From contig MNTU01000046.1 in NCBI GenBank assembly GCA_001917125.1, forward strand, positions 35,697 to 87,471: 51,775 nucleotides of DNA, given 5' to 3'. The notes beneath the pieces are model-generated. The model did not search any database and was not told the DNA's origin. It saw only the letters and a program-made list of their open reading frames with translations. This stretch comes from Azospirillum sp. 47_25 (GTDB taxonomy: Bacteria > Pseudomonadota > Alphaproteobacteria > RF32 > CAG-239). The position numbers and the translations under genes were made by a program. This document shows, piece by piece, positions 34,791-43,800 of this stretch. Each line of letters begins with the position of its first letter. Within the stretch, counting starts at the first letter, position 1.

Positions 34791-37682
34791 ATGAAGATTG
34801 CCAATTTCAGAGATTATGTCAATGTGCTGCGTGAGGTCTATTCCCGGGAAAATATGGATGAGCTGGGAAATTATTATCGTACTCTGATGGCTTCCGGCAA
34901 TGCGTTAAAAAAGCAGAAAGCCCTTTTGCAGAAAGAGGTTTATCATTTGAATGCGGCGATTAAACGGCAGGCGGAGAAAATCAGACAAGCCGAAGACAAA
35001 AAAGCTGCCGGTTTGGCGATGGCGGAACTTCGCCGCCAAAAACAGGAACAGGTCAAGTGTCTGAAAGAGCTGCAGAACAGCGATCATTTCAATGTTCTGA
35101 GTGAAGAAGCCAAAGTTTGTGTGTGCAGCGGATTCCTGTTGCAGAAATATATGGCAAGAGAATTGCTGGAGAATAATCCGCTGCATTTTCCCACAGATGC
35201 CAAAGGAAACCTGGTGGTGAACACAGATGAACTGCGGCGGTCGGACATTTTGCAAGAGGCGGGACATATCCGCGATTTTGTGGCGGCTTATTTGGTTCAT
35301 TACCCGGAGAAAGTGAAAACGCCCGGGCATTTCAAAACCATGCTGAACGGTGTGCGGGACTGGCGGGGGCTGCTGGAATATGCCAATGATTTTTTTGAAA
35401 AGCTGAATGACAACGATTTTCTGGAAGAAGGACCGGTGAAGGCTAGCAGGCAAGGAACAGAAGTTATTCAGACCTGGCCGGACAGAAAATTGCAGCTGGT
35501 CCGGCTGCATACGCAGAAAGCCCTGGATTATGAAAGCGACAAAATGAACCATTGCGTCGGCAAGGGCGGGTATGACAAAGACGTTTTGAGCGGAAAGACC
35601 TTTATTTACTCCCTGCGGGATAATTGTGCGGACGGCGAATGGCTGCCGCATGCCACGATAGAATACCGTGACGGCAAGATTAAGCAGATTAAAGGCTATA
35701 AAGACAAAGAGATTGACGCGGCTTATCGTGAGACGGCGCGGGAGGCGGTTATGTTTATTCTCGGCAGTGATATGGCCAGTTCGGTCATGTCAGACAAGCT
35801 TGCCGATGCGCGAAATCTGGGTTATATCGCCGATGTTTCCGGCAAGCTGTATGACGTGTCTTCTTTGCATGAGGAGATTGAGCTGCCTTCTTTTTCGCTG
35901 GATGACAAGCTTTTGCCGCCGGAAAAGTTTCCGTTATTGACTGTTAAATCCCTGTCGGTTTCGCGTCCGTTTAAAAACGAAGATTTTGAAATTTTGCGGA
36001 AGTTTAAGAAAATCAGATTTCTGGAAAACGGTTATGATTATGACGGAGATGCCTTGTTCCTGCGGCAGCAGATTTTTTCCGTATTGGGAATCCTTAATTA
36101 CAGGAAAGCGGAAGACAGGGTCGGTGTCAAGCTGTTGCAGACAATGGGGATTGTCAGTGACATTTACGGCAAGCTGCATGACGTTTATATGCTGAAGGAA
36201 GATATTGAACTTGCTTCGCTTCAACTGGACAGCAAGCTTTTTCCTGAAGACAAGCTGCCTTTTTTGACCGTAAAGACAATGTCGGCAGCCCGCCGTTTGA
36301 CGGATGCGGATTTTGAAAAATTAATGAAATTCAAAAAAATCGGATTTTTGAAAGCATCGGAAGGTTATGAGGGAGATTACCGTATGCTGCGCCGGCAGGT
36401 TTTTGCTCTGACGGGCGGGCAGAGTGCCGAGGATGTCAAAACCAGGGTCGATGCCGGGCTTATGTCGGCAATGGGGTTTGCAATAAAAGTAGAGGATCCC
36501 TCCCGATATGACAAACGCGGCCGAATCTGTTTTGATTTGTCGGAATCGGGACAAAACAGGCCTGAAGAGAAATGGGTTGACGTGACGGATTTGGACGAGA
36601 CGGCCCATATCGGACAGGTTTCGTGCGGCGGAGATGTGTGGCGGGATGCAGATATGTCCCATTTGATTTGTCGTGATGTGAACGTGAAAGGAGAGCTTCA
36701 GCCGGAGGATGCGGTGCAGCTTTCCCGTTTGTCGGGCGCTTATGACGTTCATTTTGACCATGTGTCGTTTAAACAGATTCAAACACTTGATTTGAGCGGT
36801 TTGCAGATGTTTGAAAGACAGTTGGAAAAAACAGACGTTATGACGGCATCTTCTTTCTTTTTGGAAGGTTATACCGTTTCTCATTTTTTTGCGGGGAGTT
36901 CGGTGATATTCCACGGGTGTCGCGATTTGTCGCCTGAGGCAATAAGGCTGCCGCGGGGGATTAAGCATATTATGTTTGACACGGCAGATTGCGGGACGAA
37001 AATAAAATTGCCGGATTTCAGCCGCTATGAAAATCTGGAGAGCTTGCAGGTCAATCATTTTGATTTGTCGGAAAACGAGACTGTCCGGCTGCCGAAGGGG
37101 CTTAAGTATCTGGCTTTTTACGATTGTTCGTTCGGTTCGGGAAAAAATATGGATTTGAGCCGTTTTGAAAATTTGTCGGTTTTGCGTGTCAAAGGCTGTG
37201 ATTTGCAAGGGGTTGAGCGTTTTGCCTTTCCGTCCGGTCTGGAGGCGTTTGCAATCGGCGGGGCCCTCTTTGCCCGGGGAGCTGCGTTGGATCTTTCCGG
37301 CTGTCATCAGATGAAAATTTTTGACGTTGACGCTTCATTTGAAAATAAAGAGATTGCATTGAGCCGAATAACTTTTCCGGAGGAAATCGAAGAGATTAAA
37401 CTGTGCGGGCTTAAATTCAGCGAGATAGAAAGTTTTGACTTGCGCGCTTATCCGAATCTGCGATGTGCAGACGTGGAGAGAAGTGCTTTCCCGAAATTGC
37501 GTAAACTGTTGCTGCCGGCCGGCTGTGAGCTGAAAAAGGACAATTGGGAGATTCCGGCGGAAACAGAAGTTGTCCGGGGCGAGGGAGCGAAGGAGTTTCC
37601 GCCGCAGGAAGTTAACTTGTCAGAGCATTTTTTGCGGGAATTGAAGTTTAAAGGCGTCAAAATAATTGATGCCGGCCGATAA
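34791..37682 (+). CDS. PcfJ-domain protein with internal duplication and leucine-rich repeats
   Basis: A 963-residue protein from ATG 34791 (AAAAGGA upstream; the open frame reaches 34722 without a site). Segments: a coiled-coil region (~30-95, Lys/Gln/Glu-rich); a PcfJ-like domain around residue 254 with HCVGKGGYDKDVLSG, IYSLRD, PHATIEY and KQIKGYKDKEI; two tandem ~110-residue repeats (~340-450 and ~450-560, each with GKL(Y/H)DV, a Glu-Leu block, LTVK and KFKKI-FL); and a C-terminal array of leucine-rich-like units (e.g. LPKGLKYLAFYDC, NLSVLRVKGCDL). PcfJ comes from the pCF10 conjugation cluster and has no settled function. Such PcfJ-LRR fusions may be recognition proteins; that is inference. 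The next gene starts 40 bp downstream without a terminator between. Confidence 0.75.
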   Translation: MKIANFRDYVNVLREVYSRENMDELGNYYRTLMASGNALKKQKALLQKEVYHLNAAIKRQAEKIRQAEDKKAAGLAMAELRRQKQEQVKCLKELQNSDHFNVLSEEAKVCVCSGFLLQKYMARELLENNPLHFPTDAKGNLVVNTDELRRSDILQEAGHIRDFVAAYLVHYPEKVKTPGHFKTMLNGVRDWRGLLEYANDFFEKLNDNDFLEEGPVKASRQGTEVIQTWPDRKLQLVRLHTQKALDYESDKMNHCVGKGGYDKDVLSGKTFIYSLRDNCADGEWLPHATIEYRDGKIKQIKGYKDKEIDAAYRETAREAVMFILGSDMASSVMSDKLADARNLGYIADVSGKLYDVSSLHEEIELPSFSLDDKLLPPEKFPLLTVKSLSVSRPFKNEDFEILRKFKKIRFLENGYDYDGDALFLRQQIFSVLGILNYRKAEDRVGVKLLQTMGIVSDIYGKLHDVYMLKEDIELASLQLDSKLFPEDKLPFLTVKTMSAARRLTDADFEKLMKFKKIGFLKASEGYEGDYRMLRRQVFALTGGQSAEDVKTRVDAGLMSAMGFAIKVEDPSRYDKRGRICFDLSESGQNRPEEKWVDVTDLDETAHIGQVSCGGDVWRDADMSHLICRDVNVKGELQPEDAVQLSRLSGAYDVHFDHVSFKQIQTLDLSGLQMFERQLEKTDVMTASSFFLEGYTVSHFFAGSSVIFHGCRDLSPEAIRLPRGIKHIMFDTADCGTKIKLPDFSRYENLESLQVNHFDLSENETVRLPKGLKYLAFYDCSFGSGKNMDLSRFENLSVLRVKGCDLQGVERFAFPSGLEAFAIGGALFARGAALDLSGCHQMKIFDVDASFENKEIALSRITFPEEIEEIKLCGLKFSEIESFDLRAYPNLRCADVERSAFPKLRKLLLPAGCELKKDNWEIPAETEVVRGEGAKEFPPQEVNLSEHFLRELKFKGVKIIDAGR

Positions 37683-37722
37683 AATTGAAATTATTTATTG
37701 TGTCACTTAAAAATTTTTGTGT

Positions 37723-38325
37723 ATGGATAAACTGGAAAGAAAACTGAAAAGTTTGGCCGAACAGGTTGAACTTTGGGGCCTGAGCAAAGAGGATGTGGTG
37801 CGTTTTATCAAAGATTTGATTTCTTTGCATAAAATCTCATTTACCGATATTTATCCGGCTCTGGGTGAAAATTTTTCCCGGCTTAAGAGTCTGCTGACGG
37901 AAGCGCAGAAACATGCGTCCGCCATTGAACTTAAGCAGGAAATCCGTCAGGAAACGGTTGAGAAGAAAGGCGAAAGCCTGTCGATGGAAGTTTTGTATGA
38001 AGGCGATTTACGCAGCAAGCAGGTCATTGCCGGCCGTATGCCGATCGGCGTTATTATTCCGCAGCTGGGGATTGTTCTTTACTGGCATGAGAGCGAGGCT
38101 CCTTTGTCGCGCCGGGCTGCCGGAAATTATGTTTCCAAGCTGCCGAAGGGGTTTGACTGGCATATTCTTCGTCTGAAAGAAGCGGTCGGAATTCGCAATA
38201 TGACTTCTTCGGTTAACAGTGTGTTACGAGCCATCGGCGGAGACGCCGTCGGTTCACGCAATTACATGCTGGATGACGACGGCCAGTCCGAGGGTATTGT
38301 CCGCTATGCGGCGCCTTATCATTAA
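37723..38325 (+). CDS. Protein of unknown function next to the PcfJ-LRR gene
   Basis: A 200-residue soluble protein from ATG 37723 (a TTG two codons upstream is possible). No clear ribosome site is present, which fits translational coupling or leaderless-like use. The N-terminal half is helical and charged (DKLERKLKSLAEQVELWGLSKEDVVRFIKDLI); the second half has VIIPQLGIVLYWHESEAPLSRRAAGNYVSKLP and NSVLRAIGGDAVGSRNYMLDDDG, with no recognised motif. It lies 40 bp after the PcfJ-LRR gene on the same strand and is closed by a terminator, so the pair is probably one transcript. Confidence 0.65.
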   Translation: MDKLERKLKSLAEQVELWGLSKEDVVRFIKDLISLHKISFTDIYPALGENFSRLKSLLTEAQKHASAIELKQEIRQETVEKKGESLSMEVLYEGDLRSKQVIAGRMPIGVIIPQLGIVLYWHESEAPLSRRAAGNYVSKLPKGFDWHILRLKEAVGIRNMTSSVNSVLRAIGGDAVGSRNYMLDDDGQSEGIVRYAAPYH

Positions 38326-38345
38326 ATGCTTTTCAGATGTTCAAA

Positions 38346-38372
38346 AAAAGAGCTCCGTAACGGAGCTCTTTT
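38346..38372. terminator. Bidirectional rho-independent terminator
   Basis: AAAAGAGCTCCG 38346-38357 and CGGAGCTCTTTT 38361-38372 around TAA. It separates two convergent units. Confidence 0.85.
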
Positions 38373-38378
38373 GGTTTT

Positions 38379-38837
38379 CTAATCGGTATTGAGGAAGGAG
38401 TTAATTTGGTATTGAAGGTTTTCGCTGAAACTGACAGGGTCGGAAATCTGATTTTGCAGATATTCGAGTTTACGGAAAGCCGTCATTTGTCCGTCTTCTA
38501 CCCGCTGCAGAACAACTTCCAGCGGCAGGCTGAGATTATAGTTTTGAATAAAGTTGTAGTTTTCGTCGTCTTGGTAGTTGATGATGTAAAAGTCATATTG
38601 GTCCGCAAAATATTTGTTATAAATATTTTCAATCAGTTCTATGGTTTGCGGGCATTCATAGCAGGGGTTGTTGTCATAAAAGACAAAGATAATCGGCCGC
38701 GGATAGCGCGGATTGTCTTCGGCAAGCTGCTGTTGCAGCGTTTGATTCGGATTGTAGCCGCCTTCGTAATACAATTCGGCATGCAGCGGCAGGGCGATGG
38801 CCACCAAAATCAAAAACGACCAGAATATTTTAAGCAT
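38379..38837 (-). CDS. Periplasmic thioredoxin-like protein
   Basis: A 152-residue protein with signal peptide (residues 1-20, ending LHA) and a CxxC site, CYEC, in FVFYDNNPCYECPQTIELIENIY, followed by YDFYIINYQDDENYNFIQNYNLSLPLEVVLQ, a thioredoxin-type beta-alpha-beta arrangement. It resembles exported CxxC thioredoxin-fold proteins in which substrates are unknown. The cis-proline is in LSLPLEVV. Divergent or downstream partners (pepP, on the same strand 26 bp upstream) give no hint. It may supply reducing or isomerase activity to Cys-rich exported proteins. Confidence 0.75.
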   Translation of the reverse strand: MLKIFWSFLILVAIALPLHAELYYEGGYNPNQTLQQQLAEDNPRYPRPIIFVFYDNNPCYECPQTIELIENIYNKYFADQYDFYIINYQDDENYNFIQNYNLSLPLEVVLQRVEDGQMTAFRKLEYLQNQISDPVSFSENLQYQINSFLNTD

Positions 38838-38862
38838 GGTTTTCTCCTCGGATTGACTGTTA

Positions 38863-40581
38863 TCAAAGCGGGGAGCAGGCCTCCTGCAGCCAGTTTCTTT
38901 CAGCCGCCGTCAGATAGGGAGACAAAGCTTCTTCAACCTGCCGGTGGTAATTGTTTAACCAGTCGATTTCCCCGTCGTTCAACAGATATTTATTAATCAG
39001 GCGTTTATCAATGGGGATGAGGGTTAAATTTTTAAATTTTAAATAACCGGCCGGCAATTCGGGAGCGGCATCGGTAATTTCGACCAGATTTTCAATGCGG
39101 ATGCCGTAACGGTTTTCTTCATAATAACCGGGTTCGACGGAGGTTATCATTCCGGCGGCCAACGGGTAAGCTCCGTTTGAGCGGGAAATGCGCTGCGGAC
39201 CTTCGTGTACGTTAAGAAAACAGCCGACACCATGTCCGGTTCCGTGGTTGTAGTCTTTACCTGCGTTCCACAGGGGAGCACGGGCAAGCACATCCAGTGC
39301 GCCGCCGGGCGTGTGTGTCGGGAAAACCGCCGAACTCAAGGCAATGTGCGCTTTCAGAACCAGCGTAAAGTTTTCGGCCATTTCCCGGGAAGGAACGCCC
39401 AGGGCAACAGTGCGGGTGACGTCGGTGGTGCCGTCCTCATATTGAGCGCCGCTGTCAAGCAGCAACAGAGAATTATCATCAAGGCGACGGTTGCTGTGAC
39501 TGTCCGGATGATAGTGGACAACGGCGCCGTTCGGGCCGGAAGCGGCAATGGTGGCAAAGCTTTCGGAAAAATAGTTGTCGCCTTTGGCGCGGAAAGCGTG
39601 CAGTTTTTCAACAATGTCCAGTTCGGTTTTTCCCTGTCGGTTTGCGTCAAGCCAGCAAAGAAATTTGGTGACGGCGACGCCGTCGCGGAGGTGGGCGCGG
39701 CGGATACCCGCAAGTTCGACCGGGTTTTTGACGGCTTTAAACTGTTGAATTTTATCCGGTGCGGAAATTATGTCCGTTTGATTGCTTTTCAATATTTCGA
39801 GCAATGCCGCGGCATTGGCATCGGGGTCAAGCATTATCTTTTTTTTCTTAAACCGGCGCAGGACGGCGGGAATTTCGCTCAAGGCCAGCAGCGGGTAATC
39901 CAGCTTGAGATTTCCTGTGTTCAGATTATTTCCGAAAAGCCAGGCCTTTCCGTTTTTTTCAACCAGAGCCATTGCCCGGAGAATCGGGGTTTCGGGCAGA
40001 GCGTCGGAGCGAAGGTTAAACAGCCAGGAAACGTCGTCGGCCAGGCTGAAAAACGCGGCGTCAGCTTTTTCCCTGAGCAGGGCGTTGCATAACCGGCCGA
40101 TTTTTTCGGCGGCGCTTTCGCCGGCAAATTCGAGTTTGTGTTCAAAAACGTTGGCGGCGTCAGCGGACAGCATCGGCGGCAGAAAGTCAGGCACGGCAGA
40201 AACGGAGATACAATTGACGGACAGAGCTTCCTTTTCCGTTTGGGTCAGACACCAGGGATTGATGCCCAGGCGGAAACGGGTAAGGTCTTGCGTGTTCTGA
40301 GCCAGCCAGCGGTGAAAAGAACAGTCTTTGGTGCAGAAGACTTCTACTTCGCGGGAATCGGTTTCCCGCGGGGCCTGGAGTTCATAACGCCCGTCCACAA
40401 AGAGAATCGCCTTGTCGCGGAGAATAAGCAGGCTGCCGTCCGAGCCGGTGAACCCGGTCAGCAGGCGGAGCAGGTTTTCGTCATTGCGGACATCCTGGTT
40501 AAGAAACATATTATTGCGGGTAACCAGATAGCCGTCGAGTTTGGCGGGTTTCAGTTTTTTCTGCAAGTCAGCGAGTTTCAT
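38863..40581 (-). CDS. pepP: Xaa-Pro aminopeptidase (M24B)
   Basis: A 572-residue long-form aminopeptidase P. Two creatinase N-domains precede the pita-bread catalytic domain with metal ligands LLLDSGAQYEDGTTDVTRT (two Asp), GTGHGVGCFLNVHEGP (His) and SVEPGYYEENRYGIRIENL (two Glu). It removes N-terminal residues that precede proline, with Mn as the usual metal, in the cytosol. The long form is usual in alphaproteobacteria. Its start overlaps the stop of prmA by four bases (ATGA), so the two are translationally coupled. Confidence 0.93.
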   Translation of the reverse strand: MKLADLQKKLKPAKLDGYLVTRNNMFLNQDVRNDENLLRLLTGFTGSDGSLLILRDKAILFVDGRYELQAPRETDSREVEVFCTKDCSFHRWLAQNTQDLTRFRLGINPWCLTQTEKEALSVNCISVSAVPDFLPPMLSADAANVFEHKLEFAGESAAEKIGRLCNALLREKADAAFFSLADDVSWLFNLRSDALPETPILRAMALVEKNGKAWLFGNNLNTGNLKLDYPLLALSEIPAVLRRFKKKKIMLDPDANAAALLEILKSNQTDIISAPDKIQQFKAVKNPVELAGIRRAHLRDGVAVTKFLCWLDANRQGKTELDIVEKLHAFRAKGDNYFSESFATIAASGPNGAVVHYHPDSHSNRRLDDNSLLLLDSGAQYEDGTTDVTRTVALGVPSREMAENFTLVLKAHIALSSAVFPTHTPGGALDVLARAPLWNAGKDYNHGTGHGVGCFLNVHEGPQRISRSNGAYPLAAGMITSVEPGYYEENRYGIRIENLVEITDAAPELPAGYLKFKNLTLIPIDKRLINKYLLNDGEIDWLNNYHRQVEEALSPYLTAAERNWLQEACSPL

Positions 40582-41453
40582 GCTTTTTTCTCCAACAGAG
40601 CGGCGCGCCAGTTATCGAGTTTGTAAAGTTCAACCAGTTTCAGGCCGAGTTTGGTATGTTCGCCGATAACCCAGTCTTCCTGGTCATCGACAAAGCCGGA
40701 AAGAATGCAGAACCCGCCGGGAGCCAATGCCTGATTTAACTGCGGTGCCATTTCGATTAACGGACGGGCGAGAATATTGGCGATGATGATGTCATAGGGG
40801 GCGTTGTTCCGTACCAGATCAGAGTTGTATCCGTTGCTGACGGCAACGGTCAGGTATTTTTCCAAATGGTTGTCACGGGCGTTTTGCCGTGTGACGGCAA
40901 CGGCTTCGGGATCAATGTCTACGGCGGTAATCCGGGCAGCGTCCGGCCAGAGTTTGGCGGCTGCCAGCGCAAGAATGCCGGAGCCGGTACCCATGTCGAG
41001 AATGTTTCGATGAGCGGCGCCGAGGCGATTTAAATGGCTGATTGCGCGCAGGCAGGATTTTGTCGTTTGGTGTTCCGAGCCGAAAGCGGTGGCGGCGTAT
41101 ATGCGCAGGGTGACTTTGTCTGACGGCGGAATGTCTTTTTCGTGGATGCCGTAGATAATGAAGTCTTCCACTTCAACCGGCGCGAATTTGATGACGTTTT
41201 CTTTCAGCCAGTTTTTGCTTTCAAGAAATTCGGTTTGAAAAGGCGGAAGTTCAATGCCTGCCGCGGCGGCTTTCTCCCGCAGGTCATGTTCAACAAAGCC
41301 GGGGCCTTTGTAACCGACGTATTGTTCAAGTCCGTCGTCGGTGTAGTCGACGGCAACGACGTCAAAGTATTCATCAAAGAAGAAAGAACGTTCTTCGTCC
41401 ATGTTTTCGCACGGGGCGAATTTTATCAGCCAGCAGCTTCCAGATCGGGTCAT
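40578..41453 (-). CDS. prmA: Ribosomal protein L11 methyltransferase
   Basis: A 291-residue SAM-dependent methyltransferase. The PrmA marker ATAFGSEHQTTKSCLRAI precedes the SAM motif ILDMGTGSGILALAA (~150-164), and NILARPLIEMAPQL and PGGFCILSGF follow. The N-terminal domain that reaches L11 is present (to ~110). It trimethylates L11. Start ATG with an AGGA site seven bases upstream. It lies upstream of pepP in a two-gene minus-strand unit. Confidence 0.94.
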   Translation of the reverse strand: MTRSGSCWLIKFAPCENMDEERSFFFDEYFDVVAVDYTDDGLEQYVGYKGPGFVEHDLREKAAAAGIELPPFQTEFLESKNWLKENVIKFAPVEVEDFIIYGIHEKDIPPSDKVTLRIYAATAFGSEHQTTKSCLRAISHLNRLGAAHRNILDMGTGSGILALAAAKLWPDAARITAVDIDPEAVAVTRQNARDNHLEKYLTVAVSNGYNSDLVRNNAPYDIIIANILARPLIEMAPQLNQALAPGGFCILSGFVDDQEDWVIGEHTKLGLKLVELYKLDNWRAALLEKKA

Positions 41454-41545
41454 TATTTTTCCTATAACTCATAATCAATTATTTACTAACCGCCGATTAT
41501 AGTATAATTACTATATTAATTAAAACCCAAAAAAGAGATTATGCG

Positions 41546-42316
41546 ATGAAAAAATTTGCCGCCGGTTTAAGTATTCTTTTGCTGTCATCCTGTCTGCAGG
41601 CCGGAGATTATTCGATTTTGCCGCAGAGAAACAGCTTTTTCGAGGCATGGGATTCATACCCCATAGACTATTATGACACTGATTTGCAGCTGGTGAAGTC
41701 GGAGTATATTACCGAACGGGAATTTGAACCCAATAAGATTTTGTCGGCTTATGTCGGCTACAGCGTGGCAGATTTGAAAACTTACCGCAAAGATTTCTTT
41801 AAAGCGGAATATGTGCGTCCGGCCATGGACGGCGTGCTGAACAGTGCGTCTATACCGGTTGCCTATACCAAGAAAGAAAAGCTTCAGGTTATCGGCGAAG
41901 TGACCATTGACGGGGAAAGATATATGTTGCTGCCGACCAAGCAGGACAAGGCGGTGGTTTTGATTAACGGCGACGGTGTGCCGTATGAAAAAATGGGACA
42001 AATCCGCAACGGGCGTCTGGTTTTGATGCTGCCTGACTATATTCCGTATCCGGCGAATTTTTACTTTGAGCCGGTTATCACTTCCAAGACGGAGCAGACC
42101 AAGCCGGTCAAAGGCTATGACATTAAATACGGCGGGGTCAAGCTTGACCGTATGCTGTTCACTTATTACGACTACAGCAGTTCTGGCGGCGACAACGGGC
42201 GTTTTGAGAATATCAGTTTTCCCAACAAGCCGGGGCTGATTGATATTTACGGCGTGGGAATCAAGGTTTTGCATGCCGGCAATCAAAAGCTTGATTATAT
42301 TCTGATGCCCGAATAG
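41546..42316 (+). CDS. Predicted lipoprotein of unknown function
   Basis: A 256-residue protein with lipobox LSSC (Cys16) after a Lys-Lys hydrophobic N-terminus (MKKFAAGLSILLLSSC). The mature part is Tyr- and Asp-rich with a probable beta structure (VAYTKKEKLQVIGEVTIDGERYMLLPTKQDKAVVLINGDG). No family is recognised. It starts 92 bp after the divergent prmA and ends 91 bp before yebC. Its promoter region (TATAGTATAATTACTATA, about 41500) is palindromic. Confidence 0.75.
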   Translation: MKKFAAGLSILLLSSCLQAGDYSILPQRNSFFEAWDSYPIDYYDTDLQLVKSEYITEREFEPNKILSAYVGYSVADLKTYRKDFFKAEYVRPAMDGVLNSASIPVAYTKKEKLQVIGEVTIDGERYMLLPTKQDKAVVLINGDGVPYEKMGQIRNGRLVLMLPDYIPYPANFYFEPVITSKTEQTKPVKGYDIKYGGVKLDRMLFTYYDYSSSGGDNGRFENISFPNKPGLIDIYGVGIKVLHAGNQKLDYILMPE

Positions 42317-42407
42317 ATTCCGGCGAAAAATTTTGCGCAGGGGGTTGATTTTCGCTATAATTTGCAGTAAAAGCAATCCGAATTAAAGTTTTTTAGGAGA
42401 AACGTAA

Positions 42408-43163
42408 ATGTCTGGACACTCCCAGTTTAAAAATATTATGTACCGTAAAGGTGCTCAGGATGCCAAAAAGGCCCGCGTTTTTGCCAAATTGGCCCGCGAT
42501 ATTACCATTGCCGCCAAGAGCGGTTTGCCGGAACCCGATAAAAATCCGCGCCTGCGTTTGGCCATTCAGGCGGCCAGAGCCGAGAGCATGCCGAAAGACA
42601 ATATTGAGCGCGCTATTGCCAAAGCCAGCCAGACGGCCGGCGGAAACGATTATGTTTCCGTTCGCTATGAAGGTTTCGGTCCGGGTAAAGTAGCGGTTAT
42701 CGTTGAAGCGATGACCGACAATAAAAACCGTACGGTCGGCAATGTCCGCACCATCTTCGGCAAGCGCGGCGGCATGATGGGCGAATCCGGTTCGGTTACT
42801 TTCAATTTTGAGCGTATCGGCTTTATTCAGTATCCGCTGAGTGTTGCCGACAGCGATAAAATTTTTGAAGCCGCATTGGAAGCCGGAGCCAATGATGTTG
42901 TTTCCGACGAGGAACATCATGAAATCGAAACCCTGCCGGATGATTTGAATGCGGTTACTGAAACTTTGGAGAAAGAGTTCGGCACGCCGTCAGCTTCCCG
43001 TTTGGACTGGAAGGCAACCGTCAAAACCGAGGTTACGGACAAAGAAACCGCTCAGAAGCTGCTGGATTTCATTGACGCATTGGAAGAAGACGACGATGTT
43101 CAGCGTGTTTACCACAATGCCGAATTTTCGGATGACGTGATGGCTGCTTTGGAGCAGGAATAA
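42408..43163 (+). CDS. yebC: YebC/PmpR-family protein
   Basis: A 251-residue protein with the family start MSGHSQFKNIMYRKGAQDAKKARVFAKLARDITIAAKSG and the acidic loop LEEDDDVQRVYHNAEF near the end. YebC proteins were described as transcription regulators and later as aids to translation of polyproline-containing messages; both roles should be considered. AGGAG precedes the start. It is the first gene of the yebC-ruvC-ruvA-ruvB run and is followed by a terminator-like hairpin before ruvC. Confidence 0.94.
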   Translation: MSGHSQFKNIMYRKGAQDAKKARVFAKLARDITIAAKSGLPEPDKNPRLRLAIQAARAESMPKDNIERAIAKASQTAGGNDYVSVRYEGFGPGKVAVIVEAMTDNKNRTVGNVRTIFGKRGGMMGESGSVTFNFERIGFIQYPLSVADSDKIFEAALEAGANDVVSDEEHHEIETLPDDLNAVTETLEKEFGTPSASRLDWKATVKTEVTDKETAQKLLDFIDALEEDDDVQRVYHNAEFSDDVMAALEQE

Positions 43164-43172
43164 ATTTTAACA

Positions 43173-43198
43173 AGCCGCTTTCGGGCGGCTTTCTTTTT
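43173..43198 (+). terminator. Terminator-like hairpin between yebC and ruvC
   Basis: AGCCGC 43173-43178 and GCGGCT 43185-43190 around TTTCGG, followed by TTCTTTTT. ruvC starts only 14 bases later, so read-through or a promoter inside yebC would be needed. Confidence 0.7.
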
Positions 43199-43211
43199 AC
43201 GGGGAGCAGGT

Positions 43212-43685
43212 ATGCGGATTTTGGGGCTGGACCCGAGTTTGTCTTCGACAGGCTGGGGAATTGTGGAGGTTGAAAACAATCGTTTGCGCTATGTGGCGGA
43301 CGGTTTTATCAAAACGGATCCGAAACTGCCGATATATGACCGTTTGGCGGTTATTCACCGGGCGCTGAACGAGGTGATTGAAACTTATCATCCGCAAGAG
43401 GCTGCAATCGAACAGGTTTTTCTCAACGAAAATCCGACATCGACGATTAAACTGGGCATGGCGCGCGGTGTGGTTATTCTGGCGCCGGCATTGTTTGGAA
43501 TTCCGGTTTGCGAATATGAACCGACCAAAGTCAAAAAAGCGGTGGTCGGGGTAGGCCGTGCGGAAAAGTCTCAGGTAGAAACCATGGTCAAGATTCTTCT
43601 GCCCGGGTGCAAGCCGAAAAACAACGATTCGTCGGATGCTTTGGCAATGGCAATATGCCACAACAGTTATCGGACGGCGCGCTGA
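43212..43685 (+). CDS. ruvC: Holliday junction resolvase RuvC
   Basis: A 157-residue endonuclease with the four acidic residues in place: Asp7 (LGLDPS), Glu67 (AIEQVF), Asp138 and Asp141 (NDSSDALA). The C-terminus is about 15 residues shorter than in E. coli. RuvC cuts Holliday junctions held by RuvAB in recombinational repair. GGGAG precedes the start. In related genomes ruvA follows directly; here a 176-residue unknown gene intervenes. Confidence 0.96.
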   Translation: MRILGLDPSLSSTGWGIVEVENNRLRYVADGFIKTDPKLPIYDRLAVIHRALNEVIETYHPQEAAIEQVFLNENPTSTIKLGMARGVVILAPALFGIPVCEYEPTKVKKAVVGVGRAEKSQVETMVKILLPGCKPKNNDSSDALAMAICHNSYRTAR

Positions 43686-43737
43686 CGGCAGTTATGTTCC
43701 GCCGGGAACATTTTTTTATTTTTTTCTTAAATAGGAC

Positions 43738-43766
43738 TTGTATCTTTTAGACAAAAATGGTATGTT
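43738..43766 (+). promoter_or_regulatory. Promoter with TTTAGACAAAA spacer motif
   Basis: TTGTAT 43738-43743, a 17-bp spacer CTTTTAGACAAAAATGG and TATGTT 43761-43766. The start of the 176-residue unknown gene is 34 bases downstream. The spacer 11-mer is identical to that of the minus-strand promoter at 7328-7356. Confidence 0.7.
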
Positions 43767-43800
43767 TGAAATAACGTAAAATTATTAATTTTCTACGGAT

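Noticed and set aside
36321..37307. 328-codon open frame opposite the PcfJ-LRR gene
   Set aside because: Low-quality, basic translation typical of an antisense frame; the plus-strand protein has recognisable domains.
39205..40092. 295-codon open frame opposite pepP
   Set aside because: Antisense to the catalytic domain of pepP, whose metal ligands are all present; no ribosome site.
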